A DNA stretch of 64,000 nucleotides from Actinotalea soli (GTDB lineage: Bacteria; Actinomycetota; Actinomycetes; Actinomycetales; Cellulomonadaceae), in the NCBI RefSeq assembly GCF_017565425.1, contig NZ_JAGEMK010000004.1, positions 240,319 to 304,318 of the forward strand, in the 5' to 3' direction. Below the pieces are notes generated by a model that worked only from the letters and a program-made list of their open reading frames with translations, ran no database searches and was not told the origin of the DNA. Position numbers and translations under genes: made by a program. Position 1 is the stretch's first letter; each line of letters opens with the position of its first letter. Positions 1 to 8,247 of this stretch are shown one piece after another.

Positions 1-47
1 TGACCCGACCCCACCGTCGCCTCACCACGGCACGGCCAGACCGCAGA

Positions 48-103
48 ACGACGGGCGCGGGGGCCCCCGCCCCCCCCCCCCGGGCGGCCCCCGCGCCCGT
101 CGT
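48..103. terminator. Strong hairpin terminator downstream of the yqeY-like gene
   Basis: Positions 48-65 and 86-103 form an 18-bp perfect GC-rich stem around a 20-nt loop that carries a run of 12 C residues (70-81). It lies just beyond the stop codon of the minus-strand yqeY-like gene. No T-run follows, as is common for actinobacterial hairpin terminators. Confidence 0.7.
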
Positions 104-127
104 CGTCCCAGCTGACGCGAGCCCGCG

Positions 128-589
128 CTACGCCCCCGCGAGCGCTCCCCGCACCCGGCCCGACAGCTCCTTGCCGTCCACGCGCCCGACCGCAGCGGCC
201 CGCGCGTTCGCGGCCTTCATGACCGCGCCCATGTCCTTCATGCCCGTGGCCCCCGTCTCCGCGATGGCCTCGGCGACCACCTGGTCGAGCTGCTCGGAGG
301 TCAGGGCCTGGGGGAGGTAGGTCTCGATGAGGTCGGCCTCGGCGGTCTCGTTCTCGGCGCGGTCGGTGGCCCCGGCGCCGGTGTAGATCTCGGCGCTCTC
401 GCGGCGCTTCTTCACCTCACCGGCCAGCACGGCCTGGACCTGCTCGTCGGTGAGCTCGCGCGCGACCTTGCCGGACTTCTCCGCCGCCCGGACCGCGCCG
501 ATCATCTGGCGCAGGGTGTTGGTGCGGAACGCGTCCCGCGCCTTCATCGAGGTGGTCAGGTCCGCCGTCAGCTGCTCGAGGGTGCTCAT
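128..589 (-). CDS. yqeY: GatB/YqeY domain-containing protein
   Basis: A 153-residue helical protein of the GatB/YqeY family, which resembles the C-terminal tail of the amidotransferase subunit GatB that contacts tRNA. Its own role is not settled. The start MSTLEQLTADLTTSMKARD and the motif TLRQMIGAVRAAE are typical of the family, and the length is normal. The ATG at 589 is chosen because the family begins there; there is no clear Shine-Dalgarno sequence. It follows the TetR gene on the same strand after 43 nt and may be co-transcribed with it. The hairpin at 48-103 ends the unit. Family assignment is firm; function is inference. Confidence 0.9.
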   Translation of the reverse strand: MSTLEQLTADLTTSMKARDAFRTNTLRQMIGAVRAAEKSGKVARELTDEQVQAVLAGEVKKRRESAEIYTGAGATDRAENETAEADLIETYLPQALTSEQLDQVVAEAIAETGATGMKDMGAVMKAANARAAAVGRVDGKELSGRVRGALAGA

Positions 590-632
590 GGGTCCATGGT
601 GCTGGATGGCGGCGCCCGGCGGGGCCTGCGGC

Positions 633-1250
633 TCACCGTGAGCCGGGGGCAGCCCTCTGCGGCGCGAGCACCCCGGCGGTGAAGGTCGCCATGAGCGCCT
701 CGAGCACCTCGTGCCGGGCCATCTCGTCCTCGCGCACGGCCTCCCAGGCGGTGTAGAGCAGCGACCAGAACGCCCGGCGCACCCACGCGACGGGCAGGTC
801 CGGGCGCAGGGCGGGCGCGGCGCGGTCGAGCAGGCGGTCCAGGGGGTCCTCGCCGCCCTCGAGCACGGCCTGGCACGCGGCGTCCTGGGCGATGAGCGGC
901 TCGGAGTACAGGTACATGAGCACCGGGCCCAGGTCGAGCAGCGCCTCGGCGATGCGCCGCAGGGCCGCGACCGGGTCGCCGTCGTCGGGCCGGGCCTCGC
1001 GGTAGCGGCGATCGGTCTCGGCCACGGTGTGCTGGGCGAGGGCCCGCACCAGGTCCACGCGTTCGGGGAAGTAGCGGTGCAGGGTGGTCCGGCCCACCCC
1101 GGCGGCGTCGGCCACGGCGGTGAGGGACGCGGAGCCGTCCGCGGCGAGCACCGTCGCGGCCGCCTCGAGGATCGCCCGGCGCGTCCGGGCCTTGGCCCCG
1201 CGCTCGACCTCCCCCTCACCCTCCGGGGTCGTCACGCTCGCTGTTGCCAC
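633..1250 (-). CDS. TetR family transcriptional regulator, divergent from an ABC exporter
   Basis: About 205 residues with an N-terminal TetR helix-turn-helix near residues 43-62 (LTAVADAAGVGRTTLHRYF) and a variable ligand-binding C-terminus. It is divergent from the ABC exporter gene, and the 18-nt inverted repeat at 1300-1317 between them is its likely operator, so it probably represses the exporter until a drug-like ligand binds. The start is uncertain: GTG at 1250 is used, GTG at 1235 is also possible, and the frame stays open upstream to an ATG inside the operator (1307), which would add an arginine-rich leader unlike the family. Confidence 0.85.
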   Translation of the reverse strand: MATASVTTPEGEGEVERGAKARTRRAILEAAATVLAADGSASLTAVADAAGVGRTTLHRYFPERVDLVRALAQHTVAETDRRYREARPDDGDPVAALRRIAEALLDLGPVLMYLYSEPLIAQDAACQAVLEGGEDPLDRLLDRAAPALRPDLPVAWVRRAFWSLLYTAWEAVREDEMARHEVLEALMATFTAGVLAPQRAAPGSR

Positions 1251-1289
1251 GGTCCAACGGTACAGCGTTCGCCCGCGGCGGAATAGCCG

Positions 1290-1317
1290 TTGACTTTTGT
1301 GGAACATGAGTGTTCCA
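1290..1317 (+). promoter_or_regulatory. ABC exporter promoter with TetR-type operator
   Basis: TTGACT at 1290-1295 is a near-consensus -35 element. The perfect inverted repeat TGGAACA-TGAG-TGTTCCA (1300-1317) fills the spacer to the expected -10 region (about 1313-1318). A repressor bound here would cover the promoter. The exporter ATG at 1326 is where transcription would begin, so a leaderless message is likely. Confidence 0.7.
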
Positions 1318-1325
1318 CTCGATCC

Positions 1326-3155
1326 ATGGCCACCGACGCCGCCGAGGCTCCCCCCTCCCCGACCGATCCCGACGCCCCGCCCCCCGTCCCGCTGCGCTGG
1401 CAGAACATCGCGGTGCTGTGGGGGTTCGTCCGCCCGCACCTGCGCACCGTCGTCTTCGGCACCGTGCTGGGCCTGGGCACCACCGCGACCGCCCTCGCGA
1501 TGCCCCTGGCCACCAAGTACGTGCTCGACACCCTGGGCACCGGCGTCTCCCTGGCGGGCCCGGCCATGCTGCTGGTCGGCCTGCTGATCCTCGGGTCCAT
1601 CACGGGACTCATCCAGTGGATCGTGCTGGGGCGGCTGGCCGAGCACATCGTGCTGGACGCCCGGCAGTCCCTCGTCCAGCGCATGCTGCGCGGGCGCCTG
1701 GGCGACGTCCAGCAGCGCACCCCGGGCGAGCTCGTCACCCGCGTCACCTCGGACACCGTGCTGCTCCGCGAGGCAGCCTCCTCGAGCATCGTGCAGCTGG
1801 TCAACGGGCTGGTCTCCCTGGTGGGCACCGTGGTCCTCATGGCGGTGCTCGACGTGCCGCTGCTGCTGAGCACGCTGGCGGCGATCGTCGTCGTCGGGGT
1901 CCTCATGGGGGCCCTGCTGCCCCAGATCGGCAAGGCCCAGCGTCAGGCCCAGGAGTCCCTCGGCCACGTGGGCTCGACCCTCGAGGGTGCCCTGCGAGCG
2001 CTGCGCACCGTCAAGGCCAGCGGGGCCGAGGAGCGTCAGGCCGGGCAGGTCTCGCGCCAGGCCCACGAGTCCGCCCGGCACGCCATCCGCGCCGTCCGGG
2101 TCACCGCCGTGGCGTGGACCATCGCGGGCGGCGGCATCCAGCTCGCCATCATCGTCATCCTCGGCGTCGGGGCCTGGCGGGTCGGCGAGGGGACCCTCGA
2201 GGTCTCGACCCTGGTGGCGTTCCTGCTCTACGCCTTCAACATCGTCGACCCCATCACCACCCTCACCCAGACCTTCACCCAGCTGCAGTCCGGCGTGGCG
2301 GCCGCCGCCCGCATCCGCGAGACCGAGTCCATCCACATCGAGGACCTCCACTCGGGCCGCACCCACCCCGAGACCCTCACCCACCGTGCCGACGACGGCG
2401 CCCCGCCCGTCCTCGCCCTCGAGGGCGTGCGGCTCACCTACCCCGGGGCCACCGGACCCGCCGTCGACGGCGTGGACCTGGCTGTGCCCCGCCGCGGGCA
2501 CACCGCCCTCGTCGGCCCCTCGGGCGCCGGCAAGACCAGCGTGCTCTCCCTGCTGCTGCGCTTCATCGAGCCCGACGACGGCGTGCTGCGGCTGGACGGG
2601 GTGCCGTACGACGAGCTGAGCATCGAGACGGTCCGGTCACGGTTCGCCTACGTCGAGCAGGAGACCCCGCTGCTCTCCGGCACGGTGCGGGACAACCTGC
2701 TGTTCCGCTACCCCGAGGCCACCGAGGAGGAGGTGTGGGAGGCACTGCGCGCCGTGCGGCTCGAGGCCACCGTCCGCGCCCTGCCCGAGGGCCTCGACAC
2801 GCACGTCAACGCCACCGACCTCTCCGGGGGCGAGCGTCAGCGGGTGGCCCTGGCCCGCGCCGTCGTCCAGCGCCCCGCGGTGCTGCTCCTCGACGAGGCC
2901 ACCGCCCAGCTCGACGGGCTCACCGAGGTCGCCGTCCAGGAGGTCATCCACCGCACCGCCCGCGAGGGCGCCGTGCTGACCATCGCCCACCGCCTCTCGA
3001 CCGTGGTGGACGCCGACCAGATCGTCGTCCTGGAGGGCGGTCAGGTCCGCGCACGGGGCACCCACGCCGAGCTGCTCGCCGGGGACGAGCTGTATGCCGA
3101 GCTGGTGGCAGCGCTGCGCATCGCCGAGAGCGAACCGACCGCGACGGCGCCGTAG
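1326..3155 (+). CDS. ABC exporter, fused membrane and ATPase domains
   Basis: A 609-residue half-transporter: an N-terminal six-helix exporter domain (about residues 35-330) followed by a nucleotide-binding domain. Walker A GPSGAGKTS lies near 397, the signature LSGGERQRVALARA near 499, Walker B AVLLLDEATAQLD near 518-530 and the switch IAHRLST near 553, so all catalytic motifs are intact. It probably works as a dimer that exports a hydrophobic compound or drug. ATG 1326 is chosen over upstream in-frame codons because those would lie inside the promoter. The TetR gene is divergent and the operator sits in the promoter. The substrate is unknown. Confidence 0.92.
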   Translation: MATDAAEAPPSPTDPDAPPPVPLRWQNIAVLWGFVRPHLRTVVFGTVLGLGTTATALAMPLATKYVLDTLGTGVSLAGPAMLLVGLLILGSITGLIQWIVLGRLAEHIVLDARQSLVQRMLRGRLGDVQQRTPGELVTRVTSDTVLLREAASSSIVQLVNGLVSLVGTVVLMAVLDVPLLLSTLAAIVVVGVLMGALLPQIGKAQRQAQESLGHVGSTLEGALRALRTVKASGAEERQAGQVSRQAHESARHAIRAVRVTAVAWTIAGGGIQLAIIVILGVGAWRVGEGTLEVSTLVAFLLYAFNIVDPITTLTQTFTQLQSGVAAAARIRETESIHIEDLHSGRTHPETLTHRADDGAPPVLALEGVRLTYPGATGPAVDGVDLAVPRRGHTALVGPSGAGKTSVLSLLLRFIEPDDGVLRLDGVPYDELSIETVRSRFAYVEQETPLLSGTVRDNLLFRYPEATEEEVWEALRAVRLEATVRALPEGLDTHVNATDLSGGERQRVALARAVVQRPAVLLLDEATAQLDGLTEVAVQEVIHRTAREGAVLTIAHRLSTVVDADQIVVLEGGQVRARGTHAELLAGDELYAELVAALRIAESEPTATAP

Positions 3156-3213
3156 CTCGACGGCGGTCTGGCCCGGGCTGGCGGGGCCCCACTCCACGCA
3201 GGGCTGGCGTGGG

Positions 3214-3519
3214 CTACGAAGCCAGCCGACGCGAGTCCTCGGCGTCGCGCACCTCGCCCGACCCAGCCACGCCGTCGGGCCGGTGGATCTCGGCCCACAC
3301 CGCGTCGAGGGACAGCCCCAGCACCCCCGCGATCGCGGCGACGGTCGTGAAGGCCGGGGTCGCGACCCGGCCGGTCTCGATCTTGCGGAGGGTCTCGGGC
3401 GAGAGGCCCGCGTCGAGGGCGGTGTCGAGCATCGGCCGCTCACCACGCGCGCGGCGCAGCAGGGCACCGAGGCGTCGTCCGCGTTCGAGCTCGGCGGGGG
3501 TGAGCGGCAGCCTGACCAT
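3214..3519 (-). CDS. XRE-family helix-turn-helix regulator
   Basis: A 101-residue protein with one Cro/CI-type DNA-binding domain across residues 15-80 (RRARGERPMLDTALDAGLS, then LRKIETGRVATPAFTTVAAI). There is no ligand-binding domain; the short acidic tail is unremarkable. It is divergent from map with 67 nt between starts. The hexamer TAGTAT ends 6 nt before its ATG, so the message is probably leaderless and ATG 3519 is well supported. It likely autoregulates and may control map through the repeats at 3532-3557. The exact signal is unknown. Confidence 0.88.
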   Translation of the reverse strand: MVRLPLTPAELERGRRLGALLRRARGERPMLDTALDAGLSPETLRKIETGRVATPAFTTVAAIAGVLGLSLDAVWAEIHRPDGVAGSGEVRDAEDSRRLAS

Positions 3520-3525
3520 GGGTCG

Positions 3526-3557
3526 ATACTAATACCGGGATAGCATTCCCGGGATAG
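3526..3557. promoter_or_regulatory. Shared control region between XRE gene and map
   Basis: The minus-strand -10 hexamer TAGTAT (3526-3531) belongs to the XRE gene. Next to it the word CCGGGATAG occurs twice (3535-3543 and 3549-3557), the second copy inside the palindrome TCCCGGGA. This pair is the most likely operator for the XRE protein and lies where it could affect both genes. Confidence 0.5.
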
Positions 3558-3586
3558 TTGTTGGACAGCCGAGGAGACGCCACCGC

Positions 3587-4363
3587 ATGATCGAGATCCT
3601 GAACCCCGCCCAGCTGCCCCGAGCGCGGGAGGCGGGTGCCCTGGTCGGCACGATCCTGCACACCCTCCGCGACCGCGTCACGGTCGGCACCAACCTGCTG
3701 GACGTCGACCGCTGGACCAAGGCCATGATCCTCGAGGCCGGGGGGACGTCCTGCTACGTGGACTACGCACCGTCCTTCGGCAGCGGGCCCTTCGGCCACT
3801 ACATCTGCACCTCGGTCAACGACGCCGTCCTGCACGGCCTGCCCCACGACTACCGGCTGGCCGACGGCGACCTCCTGACCCTCGACCTCGCCGTGTCCCT
3901 GGGCGGGAAGGTCGCGGACTCCGCGATCACCTTCGTCGTCGGCGAGGCCCGGTCCCCCGAGGACCTCGCGATGATCGACGCGACCGAGCGCGCCCTGCAG
4001 GCCGGGATCGCCGCCGCGCGGCCCGGGGCGCGCATCGGCGACCTCTCCCACGCCATCGGCACGGTGCTCAGCGAGGCGGGGTACCTGATCAACGTCGAGT
4101 TCGGCGGTCACGGCGTCGGGTCGACCATGCACCAGGACCCGCACATCACGAACACCGGCCGTCCCGGCCGCGGCTACAAGCTCCGCCCCGGCCTGCTCCT
4201 GGCCCTCGAGCCGTGGGTCATGGCCGACACCGCCGAGCTCGTCACCGACCCCGACGGCTGGACCCTGCGCAGCGCCACCGGCTGCCGCACCGCCCACAGC
4301 GAGCACACCATCGCCATCACCGAGGACGGGGCGGAGATCCTCACCGCGCCGACGGTCCCATGA
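3587..4363 (+). CDS. map: Type I methionine aminopeptidase
   Basis: A 258-residue metalloprotease that removes the initiator methionine from nascent proteins in the cytoplasm. All five metal ligands are visible: D100, D111, H175, E208 and E239, with the substrate-binding H83 (VLHGLP). There is no N-terminal zinc-finger or SH3-binding extension, as in the short class I enzymes. GAGGAG lies 10 nt upstream of the ATG. Its stop overlaps the start of the next small membrane gene (ATGA). Being paired with a dedicated XRE regulator suggests this is an accessory, regulated copy rather than the housekeeping one usually linked to adk and secY; that is inference. Confidence 0.93.
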   Translation: MIEILNPAQLPRAREAGALVGTILHTLRDRVTVGTNLLDVDRWTKAMILEAGGTSCYVDYAPSFGSGPFGHYICTSVNDAVLHGLPHDYRLADGDLLTLDLAVSLGGKVADSAITFVVGEARSPEDLAMIDATERALQAGIAAARPGARIGDLSHAIGTVLSEAGYLINVEFGGHGVGSTMHQDPHITNTGRPGRGYKLRPGLLLALEPWVMADTAELVTDPDGWTLRSATGCRTAHSEHTIAITEDGAEILTAPTVP

Positions 4364-4608
4364 GCGACAACAGCAAGCCACGCGACCGGGCCCTCCGTCT
4401 GCTTCTCGCGCTGGCTGGTACCGCGGCGGTCGCGACGCTGGGCACGCTCGTGTGGTCGGGGTACCTGGCCGACGAGGCCGCAGGGGCCCCCGTCGGGGCC
4501 GACGTCCCCGGGACGACCGTCGCCGGCGTGCTCCTCTGGTCGCTGGCTGCCCTGACGGTGGCCCTCGCGGTCACAGCCTTCGCCGTGCTCGGCACGAGGC
4601 GCCGGTAG
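4360..4608 (+). CDS. Small two-helix membrane protein
   Basis: An 82-residue protein with two predicted membrane helices (about residues 12-32 and 53-75), a short loop between them rich in Gly, Ala and Val, and a basic C-terminus (RRR). Its ATG overlaps the map stop codon by 4 nt (ATGA), so it is translationally coupled to map. I do not recognise a family. The reading frame on the opposite strand is an extension of the truncated gene at 4609-4925. Confidence 0.65.
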   Translation: MSDNSKPRDRALRLLLALAGTAAVATLGTLVWSGYLADEAAGAPVGADVPGTTVAGVLLWSLAALTVALAVTAFAVLGTRRR

Positions 4609-4925
4609 GGACGGCTGCTCAGCGCAGCACCCGCCACCTGGGCGCCGGCCGCGACCGCAGCGGTCGGCGTGGCCCACCGGGACCGGAGCATCAGCAGCAC
4701 CGGCGCCAGCAGACCACCCACCACGTTCAGGGTCCACAGGATCCGCGGGGTCGCGGGGTAGTCCGTGAAGTAGGCGACCCCGGCGTCGTCGTACCCCTGC
4801 GCGGCGAAGTAATCGGCGTCGAGGGCTGCGCTGAGCAGGTAGTCCCGTGCGCCCATGACGTAGAGCGCCAGTGCGAGGAGGCCGACCAGCCACAGGTGCC
4901 AGGGCCGGCCTGCCTCATCCACCAC
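4609..4925 (-). pseudogene. Truncated four-helix membrane protein gene
   Basis: From GTG 4925 (preceded by GGAGGGGG) the frame encodes about 100 residues resembling the N-terminal half of a roughly 130-150 residue actinobacterial membrane protein: a helix (GLLALALYVMGARDYLL), the motif DYFAAQGYDDAGVAYFTDYP, then ILWTLNVVGGLLAPVLLMLR and a third helix start. After about residue 101 the resemblance stops; the frame then runs antisense through the small gene at 4360-4608 to a stop at 4341. The second half seems to have been lost by deletion at about 4610. If expressed, it would be a chimera with an unnatural polar tail. Confidence 0.6.
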
Positions 4926-4965
4926 GGTGTCCCCCCTCCGTCAGCCCTCGTCCGCCGTCAGACCC

Positions 4966-5742
4966 TCAGCCCTGCGCGTCCCGCCACTGGACCCACTTCT
5001 CCACGAGCGACATGTCGAAGTCCGGACCGGAGGTGCTCACCGTGAAGAGGGTGACCCCTGCGGCGACCATCGCGTCGGCGACCTCCTCAGGGGCCTCGGA
5101 GACCCCGGCCGAGCGCTCGATCTGCGTGGCGTCGCGCCCGACGGCGGTGCCGTGCTCGTCGAGGATGCCGCTCTTGCGGGTGATGGTCTCGGCGTCGCCG
5201 AAGCCGTGCCAGATGTCCGCGTGCTCGGCGACGACGCGCAGGGTCTTCTTCTCGCCCCCGCCGCCGATCATGATCGGGATCTCGCGGGTGGGGGCGGGGT
5301 TGCCCGCGGCGAGGCGGGCGCGGATGCGCGGCATGGCCTCGGCGAGGTCGGCGATGCGCTTGCCGGCGGTGCCGAACTCGTAGCCGAACTGGTCGTAGTC
5401 CTTCTCGAACCACCCGGCGCCGATGCCGAGGATCAGCCGCCCACCGCTCATGTGGTCCACGGTCCGTGCCATGTCGGCCAGCAGGTCCGGGTTGCGGTAC
5501 GAGTTGCAGGTGACCAGGGCACCGATCTCGATGCGGCTGGTCTGCTCGGCCCACGCGCCGAGCATCGTCCAGCACTCGAAGTGCTTGCCGTCGGGGTCGC
5601 CGTACAGCGGGTAGAAGTGGTCCCAGTTGAAGGCGACGTCGACGCCGATCTCCTCCGCGCGCTTCACCGCGTCGCGGATCTGGGCGTACTCGGCGTGCTG
5701 GGGCTGGATCTGCACCGCGATGCGGAGGGGGTGGGAGCTCAT
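4966..5742 (-). CDS. LLM-class F420-dependent oxidoreductase
   Basis: A 258-residue TIM-barrel protein of the luciferase-like monooxygenase superfamily. The segments FNWDHFYPLYG, MSGGRLILGIGAGWFEKDY and IPIMIGGGGEKKTLRVVAEHADIW are typical of the F420-using actinobacterial branch. It is expected to use reduced F420 to transfer hydride to a small organic substrate in the cytoplasm; the substrate cannot be predicted. Length is slightly short for the family but the N- and C-terminal ends look complete. It is divergent from the MFS gene at 5787 with only 44 nt between starts, suggesting joint control. Confidence 0.9.
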   Translation of the reverse strand: MSSHPLRIAVQIQPQHAEYAQIRDAVKRAEEIGVDVAFNWDHFYPLYGDPDGKHFECWTMLGAWAEQTSRIEIGALVTCNSYRNPDLLADMARTVDHMSGGRLILGIGAGWFEKDYDQFGYEFGTAGKRIADLAEAMPRIRARLAAGNPAPTREIPIMIGGGGEKKTLRVVAEHADIWHGFGDAETITRKSGILDEHGTAVGRDATQIERSAGVSEAPEEVADAMVAAGVTLFTVSTSGPDFDMSLVEKWVQWRDAQG

Positions 5743-5774
5743 GGTCCGAGCCTATGGCCGCCCGACCAGGCTCG

Positions 5775-5780
5775 TAGGAT
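5775..5780 (+). promoter_or_regulatory. Leaderless -10 hexamer TAGGAT for the MFS gene
   Basis: TAGGAT ends 6 nt before the ATG at 5787, the spacing at which transcription would start on the initiation codon. There is no Shine-Dalgarno sequence. Confidence 0.5.
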
Positions 5781-5786
5781 GACTCG

Positions 5787-6998
5787 ATGCCCTCCGCGTC
5801 GCGCCCAGCACGCGACGCGCGCCTCCCGTGGTGGGTGGTCGGCGGCGTCGTGCTCGCGGCGTTGTCCCTGCGTGGCCCGATGGTCGCGCCGGCCCCGGTC
5901 ATCGGGGAGATCTCCCAGGACACGGGCTTCTCGACGGCGGCCGCGGGGCTGCTGACCACCATCCCGGTGCTGTGCTTCGCCCTGGGCATCCCGCTGGCCA
6001 CCCGGGTGATCCGCCGCGCCGGGCCCGAGGTCGCCGTCCTGCTCTGCCTGCTCGGGGTGCTCGCGGGGACGCTGCTGCGGTCGGTCGGGCCGTCCTGGGC
6101 ACTGCTGGGCGGGACGGTCGTGATCGGCATCTCGATCGCCCTGGGCAACGTGGTGCTGCCCGTGGTCATCCGCCGCGACGTGGAGCCGGCCCGGCGCGGG
6201 ACCGTGACGGGCATCTACACCGCGGCCCTCAACGTCGGCTCGATGTTCACCTCGCTGGGCACCGCCCCGCTCGCGGCGGTGATCGGGTGGCAGTGGGCGC
6301 TGACGTCGTGGGGGCTGATCACCGTGGCTGGTGCCGCCCTGTGGGCTGCGCTGCTGCGGCAGCACCGACGTCGGGTCGCGGCCGAGGGCCTGCTGCCCCC
6401 CGCCGACCTGCCCGCCCCCTCCCCCGCCCTGCGGCGCATCGCGATCCTGCTGACCGTGGCCTTCGCGGGGCAGGCCTTCGGGTACAGCGTCACCTCGGCG
6501 TGGCTGCCCACCCTGCTCAACGAGGAGCGCGGGCTGGACCTCGCGGCCTCGGGGGCGGTGGCCTCCCTGTTCCAGATCGCCGCGGTGATCGGGGCCCTCG
6601 GGGTCCCCGTGCTGGCGAACCGCTGCCGGTGGTGGGTGCCGGCGGCCGTCGTCGGGGCCCTGTGGTGCTCGCTGCCCCTCGGCCTGCTCCTCGCCCCCGG
6701 CGGCTACACCGCGTGGACCCTGCTGGGCGGGATCGCTCAGGGCGCCGGGTTCGTCGTCATCTTCTCGATCGTGGTGCGCGTGACCCGCAGCGACCGCGAA
6801 GCCGCCGGCATGTCAGCGCGCATCCAGGCCGGCGGGTACCTCGTCGCCGCGGGCGGTCCCGTGCTCGCCGGGGCCCTGCACTCGGCCGCCGGCACCTGGA
6901 CCGTCCCGCTGCTCGCCGTGCTCGGCGCGACCACCCTCTTCACGACGGCGGCGCTGCTGGGCGCACGAACGGCGCGGGACCAGCACGGGCACGGCTAG
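5787..6998 (+). CDS. MFS transporter, CynX/NimT type
   Basis: A 403-residue carrier with about 12 membrane helices. The opening LRGPMVAPAPVIGEI and the helix-4 region GNVVLPVVIRRD are characteristic of the CynX/NimT branch (cyanate and 2-nitroimidazole transporters), and RRGTVTGIYTAALNVGS is typical of the following loop. It moves a small anion or drug-like compound across the membrane by an ion gradient; the substrate is not predictable. A weak hairpin follows at 7000-7017. The F420-type oxidoreductase is divergent and may share its function. Confidence 0.9.
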   Translation: MPSASRPARDARLPWWVVGGVVLAALSLRGPMVAPAPVIGEISQDTGFSTAAAGLLTTIPVLCFALGIPLATRVIRRAGPEVAVLLCLLGVLAGTLLRSVGPSWALLGGTVVIGISIALGNVVLPVVIRRDVEPARRGTVTGIYTAALNVGSMFTSLGTAPLAAVIGWQWALTSWGLITVAGAALWAALLRQHRRRVAAEGLLPPADLPAPSPALRRIAILLTVAFAGQAFGYSVTSAWLPTLLNEERGLDLAASGAVASLFQIAAVIGALGVPVLANRCRWWVPAAVVGALWCSLPLGLLLAPGGYTAWTLLGGIAQGAGFVVIFSIVVRVTRSDREAAGMSARIQAGGYLVAAGGPVLAGALHSAAGTWTVPLLAVLGATTLFTTAALLGARTARDQHGHG

Positions 6999-6999
6999 G

Positions 7000-7017
7000 A
7001 GGGCGGCCTAACGCCCT
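7000..7017 (+). terminator. Short hairpin after the CynX-type MFS gene
   Basis: AGGGCG (7000-7005) pairs with CGCCCT (7012-7017) around a 6-nt loop, directly after the stop codon. It is weak but well placed. Confidence 0.35.
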
Positions 7018-7074
7018 GTCACACTTTCGGGTCATGAGCGTCAGTCGAGTCGTGATCATGCCGATAGACAGGAC

Positions 7075-8247
7075 ATGAGACGCCCCCGGACCTTGCGTGC
7101 CCTTGCCCTCGCCCCGGTCGGCGCCCTGTGCCTGGGGCTCACCTGCGCGGTCGCCGCCCCGCACGCCGTCGCAGCACCGCCGGGCGCTGCGAAGAACACC
7201 GTCGAGGAGCCTCGCGGCGCGGTCAAGGGTCGCGGCAAGCCGGCCCCTGCGCCGACCGTCGAGCCCGCCCCCTCCCCGGCGCCGACCGTCGCGCCGGACC
7301 CCGTGGTCGAGCCGAGCCCCAGCCCCGCGCCGTCGACCCCGCCCCCGGCCCCCGCGCCCGTCACCGAGCCGACCCCCGAGCCCCCCGCCGAGGCCGAGCG
7401 TCGCACCGTGCCGATCGGCACGACCATCCCCTGGGGCCCCCTCGACACCTCCGCCCTGGCGAGCCGCACCGCCGGGTGGGGCGCCACGCCGTCGTACCTG
7501 CTCTGGTACACGGGCTTCGGCGAGCCCGCGGACCCCGCCAAGCTCGCGGCCGTGCGCGCCGCGGGGGCCGTCCCCGTCATCACCTGGGAGCCGTGGAACT
7601 ACACCCGCGGCCCCGTGCAGCCCGAGTACGCGATGGACCGTGTGGTCGCCGGGGACCACGACACGTACATCAGGGAGTTCGCGCGCACCCTCGCGGCCGA
7701 CGGCGGCCCGGTGCAGCTGCGCTTCGCGCACGAGATGAACGGCGACTGGTACCCGTGGGCCGCCCGGGTCAACGGGAACGACGCCGCCGACTACGTCGCA
7801 GCCTGGAAGCACGTGCACGGGCTGTTCGCCGAGCAGGGCGCGACGAACGTGACGTGGGTGTGGTCCCCGAACGTCGTGTACCCGGGGGCGACGCCGCTGG
7901 CCGACCTGTACCCGGGTGACGCGTTCGTCGACGTCGTCGGGGTGGACGGGTACAACTGGGGCACCTCGCAGTCGTGGAGCTCCTGGTACACCGGGTCCGA
8001 GATCTTCGCCCCGACCCTCGACGAGGTGCGGGCCCTGGCCCCGGGCAAGCCGATCCTCGTCGCCGAGACCGCCTCGACCGAGCTCGGTGGGGACAAGGCC
8101 GCGTGGATCACCGAGCTGTTCGCCTACCTGGCTGCGCAGCCCGACGTCGTGGGCCTGATCTGGTTCGACGAGAACAAGGAGACGGACTGGCGGGTCGACA
8201 GCTCGCCGAGCTCAGCCGCGGCCTTCCGCGAGGCCGCTGCCGGCTGA
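7075..8247 (+). CDS. Secreted glycoside hydrolase family 26-like enzyme
   Basis: A 390-residue secreted protein. Residues 1-35 form a signal peptide (MRRPRTLRALALAPVGAL, ending in AVAA). Residues 55-105 are a Pro/Ala/Glu-rich linker, and residues 108-390 resemble GH26 (beta-mannanase/beta-glucanase clan GH-A). The acid/base is likely E220 in LRFAHEMNGDWYPW and the nucleophile E331 in ILVAETAS. No carbohydrate-binding module is present, so the proline-rich arm sits at the N-terminus and may span the cell wall. It probably cleaves a mannan- or glucan-like polymer. Its 3' end overlaps the convergent channel gene by 36 nt. Confidence 0.85.
   Translation: MRRPRTLRALALAPVGALCLGLTCAVAAPHAVAAPPGAAKNTVEEPRGAVKGRGKPAPAPTVEPAPSPAPTVAPDPVVEPSPSPAPSTPPPAPAPVTEPTPEPPAEAERRTVPIGTTIPWGPLDTSALASRTAGWGATPSYLLWYTGFGEPADPAKLAAVRAAGAVPVITWEPWNYTRGPVQPEYAMDRVVAGDHDTYIREFARTLAADGGPVQLRFAHEMNGDWYPWAARVNGNDAADYVAAWKHVHGLFAEQGATNVTWVWSPNVVYPGATPLADLYPGDAFVDVVGVDGYNWGTSQSWSSWYTGSEIFAPTLDEVRALAPGKPILVAETASTELGGDKAAWITELFAYLAAQPDVVGLIWFDENKETDWRVDSSPSSAAAFREAAAG

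Noticed and set aside
70..81. Poly-C tract as a phase-variable switch
   Set aside because: It is in the loop of a terminator outside any reading frame. A similar tract at 63977-63989 is also beyond a gene end. Homopolymer length here is also prone to sequencing error.
633..2501. Long open frame antisense to the ABC exporter, apparently 622 codons
   Set aside because: Only its last 205 codons (the TetR gene) look like a protein. The rest is low-complexity and lies opposite a strongly conserved ABC gene, as expected at this GC content.
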